From: UBA11524 sp964542315
GTDB lineage: Bacteria > Bacillota > Clostridia > Christensenellales > Aristaeellaceae
Assembly (NCBI GenBank): GCA_964542315.1
Contig: CAZIUA010000002.1
Location: forward strand, 8,339 to 72,338
Length of the DNA stretch: 64,000 nt
Direction of reading: 5' to 3'
The first letter of the stretch is position 1, and each line of letters opens with the position of its first letter. A program made the position numbers and the translations under genes. Below are positions 24,501 to 32,191 of this stretch, piece after piece. Below the pieces are notes generated by a model, which was not told the origin of the DNA, searched no databases, and was given only the letters and a program-made list of their open reading frames with translations.

Positions 24501-25685
24501 GTCTTCCTCATAATCCGTACCGTAATAGGCATTCTGGTTATGGGAGCCATAGGAGGTGGCCTTGTCGCCGCGCTCCAGATAGTCGTCGTAATTGCCGTTG
24601 CCGTTGTACTCCGTCACCGTGACGCCATACACACCGTTGTAGTAGATGTTCTGGCTGCCGGTCTGAGAGTTCCATGCGTAGTTGTTCCAGGTGGGATCAG
24701 CGGTGAAGTCGGTGTTCCACTCGTCCACCAGACGGCCGGAGGGATTCACCAGACCCGCCAGGATCTCACCCACCGCGAAATGACCCGTATCGCCGCCGCG
24801 GCCCATCAGCAGGATGCCGTTGACGCGCTCGTCCTCGCGCAGGTCGTACACATCCATGGCGTTGGAGGTGTTCAGCACGACCACGATCTTGCTGCAGCTC
24901 TTCGCCACATAGTCGATCAGCGCCTCTTCTGCATCGGTCAGCTGCAGATAGTGCTTGTATTCGTTGCCCTCAGGATCGTAGTTGGCGGAGGTCTTCGCCA
25001 CGTCATAGCTGGAGGAGCCCATCATCATCATGCCGCCGCGCCCGGAAGAAGCAGAGGCCGCATATTCGCCGCGGTAGAGCGCATCATGCTCCACCAGGGA
25101 AGGCTGCTCGCCATACATGCCGTCGTTGATCTCGCCCGTGACCATGTCCAGGTCAGCGCCTTCGCCGCCGTAGCGGGCCAGGACGATCACGCCCACATCG
25201 CTGTAATCCGCGATGGACGCCGCGGCCTCATCGGAGAAACTCAGCGTCTCCTTGCCGCAATCGCTCTGGGAGAAACCCAGGGCCGCGTAGTAATCCGCCA
25301 GCGTCGGATTCACGGTGAAGCCCGCTGCCTCCAGGCTGTCGTAGATCGGGCCGCGCGCACTGACGGCGTAATCCGCATACTGCCAGTATGCATCGCCCGA
25401 AGAAGGGCCGGCCACCGTCGTGGAGGAGGCGATGCCGAAGACGCTCACCTTCTCGTTGCCATTCAGGGGCAGGGTGCCATCGTTCTTCAGCAGCACCTGG
25501 CCCTCTTCTGCGGTCTGCAGGTTGACCTCACCCACATGCACCAGCAGATCGCCGTAGGTCTCAAAGTCGGAGTAGTACTTACCGTTTGCTTCCAGCACGC
25601 CTGCGAAGGCGCTGGAGACAGTTGTCAGGCACAGAATCAGTGCCAACACAGCTGCCAGTGACTTTTTCCCAGTGATTCTGTTCAT
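21546..25685 (-). CDS. Large secreted GH3 glycosidase with permuted domains and Ig-like module
   Basis: A 1379-residue protein from ATG 25685 (MNRITGKKSLAAVLALILCL), which follows AGGAGG and gives a clear signal peptide; the ORF extension to 25769 has neither. Domain order is (alpha/beta)6 first (EEGQVLLKNDGTLPLNGNEK), a fibronectin III-like domain (KAGKEVVQIYITAPY, TLAGFGKTGILQPGETQ), then the TIM barrel (HRSPFSGRNYEYMSQDG, YIKHFAFNDQET). The predicted nucleophile Asp is in WDGFFITDGYSG. After about residue 1210 comes a putative Ig module (GDIPEGMTFDAENATLSGTP), then a Gly-rich linker and a beta-rich C-terminal domain (about 1290-1379). It is first in the operon. Specificity cannot be assigned. 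Confidence 0.9.
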   Translation of the reverse strand: MNRITGKKSLAAVLALILCLTTVSSAFAGVLEANGKYYSDFETYGDLLVHVGEVNLQTAEEGQVLLKNDGTLPLNGNEKVSVFGIASSTTVAGPSSGDAYWQYADYAVSARGPIYDSLEAAGFTVNPTLADYYAALGFSQSDCGKETLSFSDEAAASIADYSDVGVIVLARYGGEGADLDMVTGEINDGMYGEQPSLVEHDALYRGEYAASASSGRGGMMMMGSSSYDVAKTSANYDPEGNEYKHYLQLTDAEEALIDYVAKSCSKIVVVLNTSNAMDVYDLREDERVNGILLMGRGGDTGHFAVGEILAGLVNPSGRLVDEWNTDFTADPTWNNYAWNSQTGSQNIYYNGVYGVTVTEYNGNGNYDDYLERGDKATSYGSHNQNAYYGTDYEEDIYLGYAYWETLYAAIYEALLENETVQYQGNGVTHTVTRAGAPGDNVEAQAAYAAGEWWKKNVTFAFGSGLSYTTFALNIDAEAITAYGGALESADDTLVEGFNIATDMTAANLASSEGTPAKVKTLVVPVQVTNTGDKAGKEVVQIYITAPYDAQTAKLEKSFVTLAGFGKTGILQPGETQTLLVSVNVQDFAPFDYTDAYGENVTGYTLETGEYVLRAMNTSHYDFATDVNDTTDEYAEVKFTIADEKARLQLDDFSGKVAVALFSDSYDETDKVNGNVWAEDTDEDHYLIFNSLRTENVMADGQSAEKLLTRANILTYFPETPTEGDLTLSASFVAHMDYWNQFSAADIETDDWYNDGAEAIAEGWKQETGVVNEETGTYAIVLADMAGKPLYDEDGTFTDEWNEFLNQLTVEEMTTLIRKNTNMWRSTGLPNIAKAANQQKDSYNNNGNTLLWVDAPTITATWNTDLAWEIGRVRGNLSLYNGWSAWGGPEMDTHRSPFSGRNYEYMSQDGLVGGYIAAQLTAGMESMGVTCYIKHFAFNDQETCRDGMENTVWVSEQAARQIYLKVFQMCMQEGGSSSSMTGFARFATMPTSSNNRLMEGLVANEWNWDGFFITDGYSGFSRSTTMATMMKSFVVPLPLQGRIPAISGRYDAETGKFYAYTGAWDTEYDFYGDNFATTTVMYNDRGTVADEAVKGGFRGVEVESYTQWYYLRNLAARILYKESNALTNLNGHSITSLPEFTAQERTFVNGQPAELVFDLSGQAASCFDENGKPNYTVVYTIDGDIPEGMTFDAENATLSGTPTVNGEYKITVAVVIDGWVSADLVNDDNNSINRHLRWTYKLLVNEDGVPAPGMDDELEENKEKEVSSGGMGGGGPMGGFDVEPETISFAEGATGFTWKIGEHQLFQTTASLTDAQEGDKYTYTLAMGDPNAPFSAEMLVHLKADGTVLLHVSASGPISGADVAGTWTVTDGQITVEWTK

Positions 25686-25838
25686 ACATACCTCCTGGAT
25701 CGTCGATGGGAAACCTTTGTGATCCCATTGTAAATCCGAACCCATTCGCGGGCAATAGAAGCGCCCCAAGAGGCAGCCGAGCAGCCCAAGTTGTGCAATT
25801 TGGGAACAAACGGCCCATTTTCAGGAATCAACGGTATC

Positions 25839-25870
25839 AAAAAACGCCGTCCACGTGAATGAACGGCGTT
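25839..25870 (-). terminator. Intrinsic terminator
   Basis: On the minus strand AACGCCGT (25870-25863) pairs with ACGGCGTT (25850-25843), followed by TTTTTT. It ends transcription from the gene finishing at 25916. Confidence 0.85.
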
Positions 25871-25915
25871 GAATGAACCGGTTCGCAGATCGCCATGGAT
25901 GAAGGCATCCCGCCC

Positions 25916-26437
25916 TTATGCGAACCTCATGGCAGCTTCAGCGATGAGGGTCTCCAGCAGGGCGGTGCGGTCGGCCTCGTTTTCGGGCACGGGCTCCCAC
26001 AGCTGGGTTTCGGCGGGCGTCAGCGCGCGGAGCATCTCCTCCGCGTCGTCATCCGCAGCCACCACCACAGGGCGCGTCCCGGTCAGGAGGGACACGATGC
26101 TCTCGCGGAAGGCCGTGCAGGTGAGCATCTGCGCGGTGATCCCTCCCAGGAGGATGGGCGTATGCGCCGCCGTCACCTGGCGGAGGCTGGGCGCGGCGAT
26201 CTCATCCAGCACGCGGGGGACGATGGTCCAGTCGCCGCCATGCAGGCGGATGCGGCAGGGGACGTCATTGTCCATGGGCGCGACGGGGGGCAGCAAAAGA
26301 TGAAGCACCTCGCCACGAAGGCCGCCGGAAACGGAAAAGGGCGTCAGCCGATAGCCCGCCGGGCGCACATTCAGTGCGGTGAAAAGCTGGTCAGCCATGG
26401 TTGGGGCGTATTTGCCGGTCAGATAAAGCTGCTGCAT
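25916..26437 (-). CDS. THEP1-like NTPase relative lacking a normal P-loop
   Basis: A 173-residue protein resembling the nucleoside-triphosphatase THEP1/DUF265 family. The N-terminal strand-loop is MQQLYLTGKYAPTMADQL, followed by GYRLTPFSVSGGLRGEVLHL and a later segment ILLGGITAQMLTCTAFRESIVSLL. That aligns in layout with the usual DEIGxMEL...F...V region. Where the family has GxxGxGKTT, this protein has GKYAPTMAD, and the Walker B DE is replaced by GG. It probably no longer hydrolyses NTPs. ATG 26437 follows GGATCC with only a weak SD. The neighbours are glycosidase genes on the same strand, and its own terminator lies downstream. Confidence 0.55.
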   Translation of the reverse strand: MQQLYLTGKYAPTMADQLFTALNVRPAGYRLTPFSVSGGLRGEVLHLLLPPVAPMDNDVPCRIRLHGGDWTIVPRVLDEIAAPSLRQVTAAHTPILLGGITAQMLTCTAFRESIVSLLTGTRPVVVAADDDAEEMLRALTPAETQLWEPVPENEADRTALLETLIAEAAMRFA

Positions 26438-26558
26438 AGGGATCCTCCGTGCCGATTCGGGCGTATTTCATTTCTGCATGGGTGCAAACGATGGGGCTAT
26501 CCCCATTGTATCCGGGAAAGCCGCACTTGTCAACGCTTTCCGCGCGGCGGATGCACCC

Positions 26559-28793
26559 TTATCCCATCAGGCCGCCGGGCAGGGCGATGCCGTCCATCTT
26601 GCCCGCAGGGGTGTTGGCGACCTCCACACGCAGGGTGCTCGCGCCATCCGGCAGGCGGAAGGTATACGGCGCCCACAAGCGCACGCCCACGGACTTTCCG
26701 TCCGCCTCGACACGCGCGATCTCATGCACCTCGCCCAGGTCGATCAGCGTGCCGGGGGCGAGATCCACCGCCGCCTCGTAGGTCACGCAGCCGGAATAGG
26801 TCTCCCAGCCGGGCAGCGTTTCCCAGCCGGGGAGGCGTCCCTCCGCATCGGGCATCAGGGTGACGGTCGCTCCGTCCTCCCGGGTGAGCACCCATTGGCC
26901 GGGTCGCACCGGGACGGGCGTTTCGGGCGCTTCGGGGGCAGGATGTTCGGGGGCTGCTTCCGGGTCGATGCAGAGGATGATGCTCTCCCGCGGATGCAGG
27001 GTCAGGGGATAGTGGCCGCAGGTATGAACTGCATCGACGATACGACCCTCCCAGGCATCCAGCCAGCGTGCATGGCCTTCCACCGGGACAGAGACCTCCG
27101 TGCAGATACATTCGCCGCCCGCATTGACCAGCAGATAGAAATGCACGCCGTCCTTCACCACATGGCTGACGCGCAGCGCCAGTGCAGGGGGAGCCGTCAC
27201 CAGATCACGGGGGAGCGCGCCGCCCACAAAGGCCGCGATCTTCGCCCTTTCCGCCGCATCCAGCGGCACATCGCCCGGCAGGACGCAGGTATACCGCTGC
27301 CCGGCAATGCACAGCGCGCCGCCGGACACAGTGCAGTCCTTCAGGAGGGCCTTCTCCAGGTAGTTGAACTCGATCTGCCCCTCGTACAGGGGGATCACGC
27401 CCTGCCAGTCCATCCGGTCGCCCTCGCACAGGACGGCCACGCGCGCCTGATTCACGCTGTCCGTCATCAGCCAGGACAGGCGGCGCATATACTCGGAAAT
27501 GGCGGCGTATTCCGGCCACCAGGCGTTGTTCGGCCCCGCATCCGGCGGACGCTCATCCCCGCGCCCATCGCGGATGGAATAGTAAAACGCATGGGGACAG
27601 AGCATGTTCACGCCGCGGACAAAGAGATAGTCCATATACCACTTCATGTCCCCGGGTGTCATGCCCCATTGGGAAATTTTCGGGCCGCAGCAGCCGAAGC
27701 ATTCGTTCAGGTTGCGGCGGCGGCGGTGATGACGGGCGCTGTCCGCCGAGCATTTGCCCAGCACGCTTTCTCCGCCGTGCAGATCGTCCTCCACGTCCAC
27801 AAAGCGCCACACCACATCCTGCCCCGGCAGCTGGAACGCCGACAGCAGACCGATATCCCAGCCCTTGGCCGGATGCCCCGTCAGCGCCACCCCATGGGCC
27901 GCGCACCAATCCGCCAGCGGCTGATAATACGTGCGCACCATGCGCGCATTGACCGCCTGACGATACCGGCGCTTCACGTCCTCATGCCCGACGAAGAACA
28001 GACAGGGCAGTTGGGCTGCATCGCCGAATTCCGCCAGAAAGCCCTGCGTCCAGGCGATGGCGCCCCGGCGGGCATTGCGCCCCACGATGTCCGGCTCATC
28101 GGTGAACATGGCGATGACCGTCTTGCCGAAATGCTCCTGCAGGGCGGCATAGTACCGCTCATGGGTGATGCGGATGAAGGCCGCCACGGCCTCCGGGTTC
28201 AGCAGGTCGGCGGAACGGGGCGCATCAGGCTGTCCATCGTCCTCGCCCTCATGCACGCCGCGGATCGTCCCCCCGGAGAAGCCCTCGCGGAAGATCAGCA
28301 GCGTCCGCCCGTCCTCCGGCATCGGGAACACGCCCGATGCGGCCTCCACGACCGTCACATCGGACACATTGACCCCCTCCACGCGCGCCGCACAGGCTGC
28401 GACGATATCCGCCGCGGCAGGCACCGCCGCATCCGGGCGCTCCATCCACAGGCAGCGCGAGGCATACGACGCATTCTCCCTGACCACCAGGCCATGCGCT
28501 GCACCGGAGGGATACATGGCCTCATCATAGAGGATGACGTGCATGCCGCGCCGGGCGGCCTCCTCCACCGCATGGCGGACGAAATGCAGATAGGTCTCCG
28601 ACAGATAGGGGATCGACCCCGGCAGCCCCTTGCGCGGATGAATGACGAAGCCTGCCACGCCATGGACCTGGAAATCGTCGATCTGCCGGGTAAGTTCCTC
28701 CTCGGTCAGCGCATCGTTCCAGAACCAAAAGGGCAGGGGACTGTATTCATCCGCCGGGTGCAGGAAGGCCTCCAGCAGCTTTTCGCAGGACAT
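26559..28793 (-). CDS. GH106-like glycoside hydrolase (alpha-L-rhamnosidase related)
   Basis: A 744-residue cytoplasmic protein from ATG 28793 (MSCEKLLEAFLHP), preceded by GGAGGGACGG. It begins with a TIM-barrel pattern: PLPFWFWNDALTEEELTRQ, GVAGFVIHPRKGLPG, GMHVILYDEAMYPSG and MFTDEPDIVG. It goes on to a region with ECFGCCGPKISQWGMTPGDMK and FVRGVNMLCPHAFYYS, and ends in a beta-sandwich (VDLAPGTLIDLGEVHEIARVEADGK). This order matches GH106 and related large plant-glycan hydrolases. The absence of a signal peptide means it acts on imported oligosaccharides. Substrate (rhamnosyl-uronate from pectin is attractive) is inference. Confidence 0.65.
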   Translation of the reverse strand: MSCEKLLEAFLHPADEYSPLPFWFWNDALTEEELTRQIDDFQVHGVAGFVIHPRKGLPGSIPYLSETYLHFVRHAVEEAARRGMHVILYDEAMYPSGAAHGLVVRENASYASRCLWMERPDAAVPAAADIVAACAARVEGVNVSDVTVVEAASGVFPMPEDGRTLLIFREGFSGGTIRGVHEGEDDGQPDAPRSADLLNPEAVAAFIRITHERYYAALQEHFGKTVIAMFTDEPDIVGRNARRGAIAWTQGFLAEFGDAAQLPCLFFVGHEDVKRRYRQAVNARMVRTYYQPLADWCAAHGVALTGHPAKGWDIGLLSAFQLPGQDVVWRFVDVEDDLHGGESVLGKCSADSARHHRRRRNLNECFGCCGPKISQWGMTPGDMKWYMDYLFVRGVNMLCPHAFYYSIRDGRGDERPPDAGPNNAWWPEYAAISEYMRRLSWLMTDSVNQARVAVLCEGDRMDWQGVIPLYEGQIEFNYLEKALLKDCTVSGGALCIAGQRYTCVLPGDVPLDAAERAKIAAFVGGALPRDLVTAPPALALRVSHVVKDGVHFYLLVNAGGECICTEVSVPVEGHARWLDAWEGRIVDAVHTCGHYPLTLHPRESIILCIDPEAAPEHPAPEAPETPVPVRPGQWVLTREDGATVTLMPDAEGRLPGWETLPGWETYSGCVTYEAAVDLAPGTLIDLGEVHEIARVEADGKSVGVRLWAPYTFRLPDGASTLRVEVANTPAGKMDGIALPGGLMG

Positions 28794-28846
28794 TTTCCGT
28801 CCCTCCATATCGCTTGTTTTCTCCATTATACCACGCCGAAGGAGGC

Positions 28847-28875
28847 TTGCGCAATCCGCTGAAAAGGGCTATAAT
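28847..28875 (+). promoter_or_regulatory. Promoter of the serine hydrolase gene
   Basis: TTGCGC (28847-28852), 17 bp, TATAAT (28870-28875). Confidence 0.8.
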
Positions 28876-28936
28876 AGGTCGAAGAAACCACGATTTGCCC
28901 AGATCGGACCGTATCACAAAAACGGAGGTTTTCGTC

Positions 28937-30109
28937 ATGTCCTTGCACGATCAGATCACCGATATCCTTGCCGCCGCAGTGGACAACCACGAATGCGCCG
29001 GCGTGAACGTCCTCGTCCGCCGGCATGGCGAGGAGCTGCTCTACACCCAGGCCGGCATGGCTGACATCGACGAGGGGCGGCTCATCCAGCGGGACAGCAT
29101 CTTCCGCCTCTACAGCCAGACCAAGCCCATCACCGCGGCCGCCGTCATCCTGCTGATGGAGCGCGGCCTCATCAGCCTGATGGACGGGGTGGATATGTAC
29201 CTGCCGGGCTTCCGCAATCCGCAGGTCGTGGACGCGCAGGGGAAGCTGTCGCCGGCGTACCGCGCGCCGTGGCTGATCGAGCTGCTGGGCATGACGGCCG
29301 GTCTGGCCTACCCCGACGCTGACCCTGCCGGACAGTACGCCGCACGCGTCTTTGAAGACGCCCATGCGCAGATCCGCGCCGGCGGCGGCATCCCCACGGT
29401 GGAATTCATGAACCGCCTGGGTGAGCAGCCCCTGGCCTTCCAGCCCGGAACGCACTGGCGCTATTCCACCTGTGCGGATGTGCTGGGCGCGGTGGTCGAG
29501 GTGGTGACGGGCAAGCGCTTCGGCGATTTCCTGCGGGATGAATTTTTCACGCCGCTGGAGATGGTGGACACGGCCTTCTGGGTGCCGGAGAGCAAGCGGG
29601 AACGCTTCGTGACCTGCTATGAGCGGGTTGACGGCGGCCTGACGCCCTGGCTGGGCATGAACCTGGCCTGCGGTGTGTACGACCGCGACCCGGCCTTTGA
29701 ATCCGGCGGCGCGGGGCTTGTTTCCACCCTGGAGGACTACAGCCACTTCACCGATATGCTCATGAACGGCGGCGTGTGGAAGGGGCGGCGCATCCTGTCC
29801 CCCGCATCGGTGAAATTCCTCACCACACCCCAGCTGAACGACACCGTCCGCAAGGATATGTGGGACAGCCTGAGCGGCTATTCCTACGGCAAGCTGAACC
29901 GCGTCTGCGTGGAACCGGAGCAGGTGGCGGGTCTGGCGCTGCCCGGCGAATTCGGCTGGGACGGCTGGCTGGGCAGCTACATGTGCTGCTTCCCCTCCGC
30001 CGGAATGACCCTCCTCTCCATGCAGAACACCACCAACGCAGGCACCTCCACCGTGGTGCGCAAGGTACGCAACGCACTCCTGGCCGACCTCAGCCGGAAC
30101 GAGGGCTGA
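28937..30109 (+). CDS. Beta-lactamase-fold serine hydrolase (class C/EstB-like)
   Basis: A 390-residue protein starting at ATG 28937 (MSLHDQITDIL) after GGAGG. The catalytic SxxK is SQTK in IFRLYSQTKPITAAAV, and the Tyr of the YxN motif is in HWRYSTCADVLGAVV; the KTG-like strand may be FGWDGWLGSYM. There is no signal peptide, so it is cytoplasmic. Such proteins are esterases, D-aminopeptidases or amide hydrolases rather than antibiotic-resistance enzymes. It is monocistronic, between two glycan-related loci, where an esterase removing acyl groups from oligosaccharides would make sense; that is inference. Confidence 0.88.
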   Translation: MSLHDQITDILAAAVDNHECAGVNVLVRRHGEELLYTQAGMADIDEGRLIQRDSIFRLYSQTKPITAAAVILLMERGLISLMDGVDMYLPGFRNPQVVDAQGKLSPAYRAPWLIELLGMTAGLAYPDADPAGQYAARVFEDAHAQIRAGGGIPTVEFMNRLGEQPLAFQPGTHWRYSTCADVLGAVVEVVTGKRFGDFLRDEFFTPLEMVDTAFWVPESKRERFVTCYERVDGGLTPWLGMNLACGVYDRDPAFESGGAGLVSTLEDYSHFTDMLMNGGVWKGRRILSPASVKFLTTPQLNDTVRKDMWDSLSGYSYGKLNRVCVEPEQVAGLALPGEFGWDGWLGSYMCCFPSAGMTLLSMQNTTNAGTSTVVRKVRNALLADLSRNEG

Positions 30110-30131
30110 TCGGCAGATCTCATGCGTGTAT

Positions 30132-30163
30132 AAAAAAGGCTCCCCGATCAGGGGAGTCTTTTT
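30132..30163. terminator. Bidirectional intrinsic terminator
   Basis: CTCCCC (30140-30145) pairs with GGGGAG (30151-30156), extended by GGC/GTC, with A6 on the left and T5 on the right. It separates the serine hydrolase gene from the convergent kdgK. Confidence 0.85.
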
Positions 30164-30165
30164 CG

Positions 30166-30310
30166 TATGGGGACTTCGTCCCCTTTTTTCGCGATGGAAC
30201 AGGCTGAAATGTCAGGCAATTTCCGTATGGCAATTCCATCTCATCCGGCCTTACGGCCATCTTCCCCGCAAAGAAGACGGCTTTGCACGGCGTCCCCCCT
30301 TGGTCATAAA
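30166..30310. repeat. Dispersed intergenic repeat, copy 3 (inverted)
   Basis: Holds the mini-hairpin GGGAC-TTC-GTCCC (30170-30182) and, on the minus strand, GATGGCCGTAAGGCCGGATGAG, the same core as copy 1 (13.5 kb). It ends near GGCTTTGCACGG. Confidence 0.7.
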
Positions 30311-30350
30311 AACCAGATTGCAGGCCCTCGCGTGCATCGAAACATACTTT

Positions 30351-31439
30351 TTAGCGCTTGATATCGTAGTTCATGTTGGCCAGGTTCTTGATCGTCCGCA
30401 CATCGTCGATGATGTTGGCGTCACCGTGGATGGTGTGCTTGATGACCGAGGACGCGACGGCGAAGTTCAGCATGTCCATGGGCTTGTAGTTATGGATCAT
30501 GGCGTAGATCAGGCCGGAGGCAAAGGCATCGCCGCCGCCCACACGGTCGAGGATGGTGAAGGTGAACAGACGGGATTCGAAGGTGTGTCCCTCGTACCAC
30601 ATGAAGGCCTTGAGGCTGTTCTCGGAGCCGGAATGGGCATAGCGGACATGGCGTGCGATGCAGGTCAGGTTGGGATAGCGCGCCACGAATTTCTGGAAGA
30701 TCTCGTCCTGCTGCTCATAGGTCGGCTGGAGCGGCACTCCGTCCTTCCAGTCCCCCTTGCTATGGTCGTTTTCGTCCTTCCACAGGTGATACGGCTCAAT
30801 GCCCAGGAGGATGTTGACATAGGGCAGGCAAGCGGTGCAGAAGTCGCGTGCCTCCTCCCAAGTCCAGAGGCTGGAGCGGAAATTGCCGTCGAAGGACACG
30901 GTCATACCCTTCTGATTGGCGACCTTGAGCATATCCAGCACCAGCTGACGACAGTTGGGCGCCAGCGCAGGCGTGATGCCCGACAGATGCAGCCAGTCAT
31001 ACCCGTCCAGCAGCGCATCCAGATCGACCTTGGAGAAGTCATACTCCGTCAGCGCGGAATGCTTCCGGTCATAGATGACCTTGCTGGCGCGGATGCCATA
31101 GCCCGTTTCCAGATAGTACGTCCCCAGGCGATGGGTCGGGGTCTCCTCCGGGGTGGAGAGGATCATGGGTGTGCAGTGAACATCGTTGGAACGAAGGCTC
31201 CTCACGGCGGACTTGCCCAGCGAATTGTTCGGCACGACGGAGAAGAAGGTGCTGTCCACCCCCAGATTCGCCAGTGCCAGGGCGATATTGGCCTCGGAGC
31301 CGCCATAGCTCAGCCCAAAGGACGTGGCCATACGGATCTTATCATAATTGGGCGGGGTCAGGCGGAGCATGATCTCCCCCATGGTGATGAATTTCTTCTG
31401 CCCGGGGCGGTTGTCCAGCAGCGGATTGGCATGGATCAT
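30351..31439 (-). CDS. kdgK: 2-keto-3-deoxygluconate kinase (PfkB family)
   Basis: A 362-residue ribokinase-fold protein. The N-terminus carries KKFITMGEIMLRLTPPNYDK, the KdgK-type start, and SYGGSEANIALALANLG. The anion-hole and catalytic base motif is DRVGGGDAFASGLIY near the C-terminus. It phosphorylates KDG to KDPG in hexuronate catabolism and would take the product of the GH88/isomerase route encoded elsewhere in the window. ATG 31439 follows GGAAGGAAGG. It is monocistronic, with its own promoter. Confidence 0.87.
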   Translation of the reverse strand: MIHANPLLDNRPGQKKFITMGEIMLRLTPPNYDKIRMATSFGLSYGGSEANIALALANLGVDSTFFSVVPNNSLGKSAVRSLRSNDVHCTPMILSTPEETPTHRLGTYYLETGYGIRASKVIYDRKHSALTEYDFSKVDLDALLDGYDWLHLSGITPALAPNCRQLVLDMLKVANQKGMTVSFDGNFRSSLWTWEEARDFCTACLPYVNILLGIEPYHLWKDENDHSKGDWKDGVPLQPTYEQQDEIFQKFVARYPNLTCIARHVRYAHSGSENSLKAFMWYEGHTFESRLFTFTILDRVGGGDAFASGLIYAMIHNYKPMDMLNFAVASSVIKHTIHGDANIIDDVRTIKNLANMNYDIKR

Positions 31440-31489
31440 AATATTTCCTTCCTTCCGGATATGATGGGGATAACGGTTCGGATACGATC

Positions 31490-31518
31490 ATTATACCACA
31501 TTCACACAGGGTGCGCAA
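31490..31518 (-). promoter_or_regulatory. Promoter of kdgK
   Basis: On the minus strand TTGCGC (31518-31513), 17 bp, TATAAT (31495-31490). Confidence 0.8.
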
Positions 31519-31625
31519 TGGCGCTGCGCCTCCGCTGACGGCGCAAACCGCCGCATTCGCGACAGCATCCACTGCGGACGCTTCGCCGTGAGGAGATCCC
31601 CCGGCAGAAACATCAGGTAGCTGTC

Positions 31626-31781
31626 ATGAGTAACGAACAGAGCCAACGCTTGGAACTACTTGCGAGTCTTGACGAACTTGACCGACTGCAAGACCGCACG
31701 ACCGACAGCGAACTGCTGAAAATGATCGCAGAACGCAAAAAGGCGCTCAGAACGACACTGCAAAGCACTCTGAACGCCTGA
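31626..31781 (+). CDS. 51-residue helical protein beside the CRISPR array
   Basis: ATG 31626 to TGA 31779-31781. The product (MSNEQSQRLELLASLDEL...) is highly charged and predicted helical or coiled-coil, with AERKKALRTTLQSTLNA at the end. A weak SD (CAGGTAGC) precedes it. Codon use is less GC-rich than in neighbouring genes. It is oriented against the cas operon and ends 150 bp before the array. No family is recognised; a phage remnant or an accessory or anti-CRISPR protein are possibilities without direct support. The 31782-31931 gap holds overlapping inverted repeats (for example GTGGTAGA/TCTACCAC) and no gene. Confidence 0.5.
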   Translation: MSNEQSQRLELLASLDELDRLQDRTTDSELLKMIAERKKALRTTLQSTLNA

Positions 31782-31931
31782 CCCCAGCAACAGGGGGCTT
31801 GGTGGTAGACCTGCCGCCACCTTGTCCCCTGATTCTACCACAACAGCGGCAGGAAGACAAGGCAGGGGGACTTCGATCGCCCCGTGGAGGGGATCTGTCC
31901 CGTCCTGCCTTATCGGCGCAGCTGTACGCCG

Positions 31932-32029
31932 ATTTTGTTCCACCTCCCCGGGCGGGGAGAGACATGGCTGGAGACGGGCGAGGGCGATCCCTATAAGATT
32001 TTGTTCCACCTCCCCGGGCGGGGAGAGAC
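31932..32029 (-). CRISPR. Minimal type I-C CRISPR array: two repeats, one self-targeting spacer
   Basis: Two identical 32-bp repeats (31932-31963 and 31998-32029) flank one 34-nt spacer (31964-31997). In the cas-gene orientation the repeat runs GTCTCTCCCCGCCCGGGG to AGGTGGAACAAAAT, with the hairpin CTCCCC/GGGGAG; this is the type I-C pattern. The leader side is toward cas2 (32192). The spacer is identical to bases 16973-17006 inside the XRE repressor gene, with a TTC PAM there. No third repeat is convincing, although CGCCCCGTGGAGGGGATC near 31880 could be a badly decayed one. The array is 162 bp downstream of cas2 on the same strand. Confidence 0.92.
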
Positions 32030-32119
32030 AGCAAAACTCACCAAGTTTTGCGGCGCATTTTCGTGCGCTTTGCGGTGATCAGGCTCTCTCAGGCGCAGAT
32101 CTTCCGCGTGGTTGGGTGT

Positions 32120-32168
32120 CCCGGAGGGTTCAAATGGGCGATTTTGCGGTACGAACCCTCCGGGTTTT
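32120..32168 (+). terminator. Perfect 12-bp stem hairpin between array and cas2
   Basis: CCCGGAGGGTTC (32120-32131) pairs exactly with GAACCCTCCGGG (32153-32164), followed by TTTT on the plus strand. It acts as a terminator for plus-strand (antisense) transcription and lies in the CRISPR leader interval. A second structure (TCACC/GGTGA, 32039-32078) is nearer the repeat. Confidence 0.65.
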
Positions 32169-32191
32169 CATGATCGCTTCCGCTTCGCACG

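Noticed and set aside
17259..25661. Two very long open frames (1154 and 1418 codons) antisense to the GH3 genes
   Set aside because: They lie exactly opposite proteins with clear GH3 domains and signal peptides, lack recognisable motifs and SDs, and come from the GC-rich codon pattern.
31871..31900. A third, decayed CRISPR repeat
   Set aside because: Only the CCCC/GGGG hairpin core is similar; the rest does not align with the 32-bp repeat.
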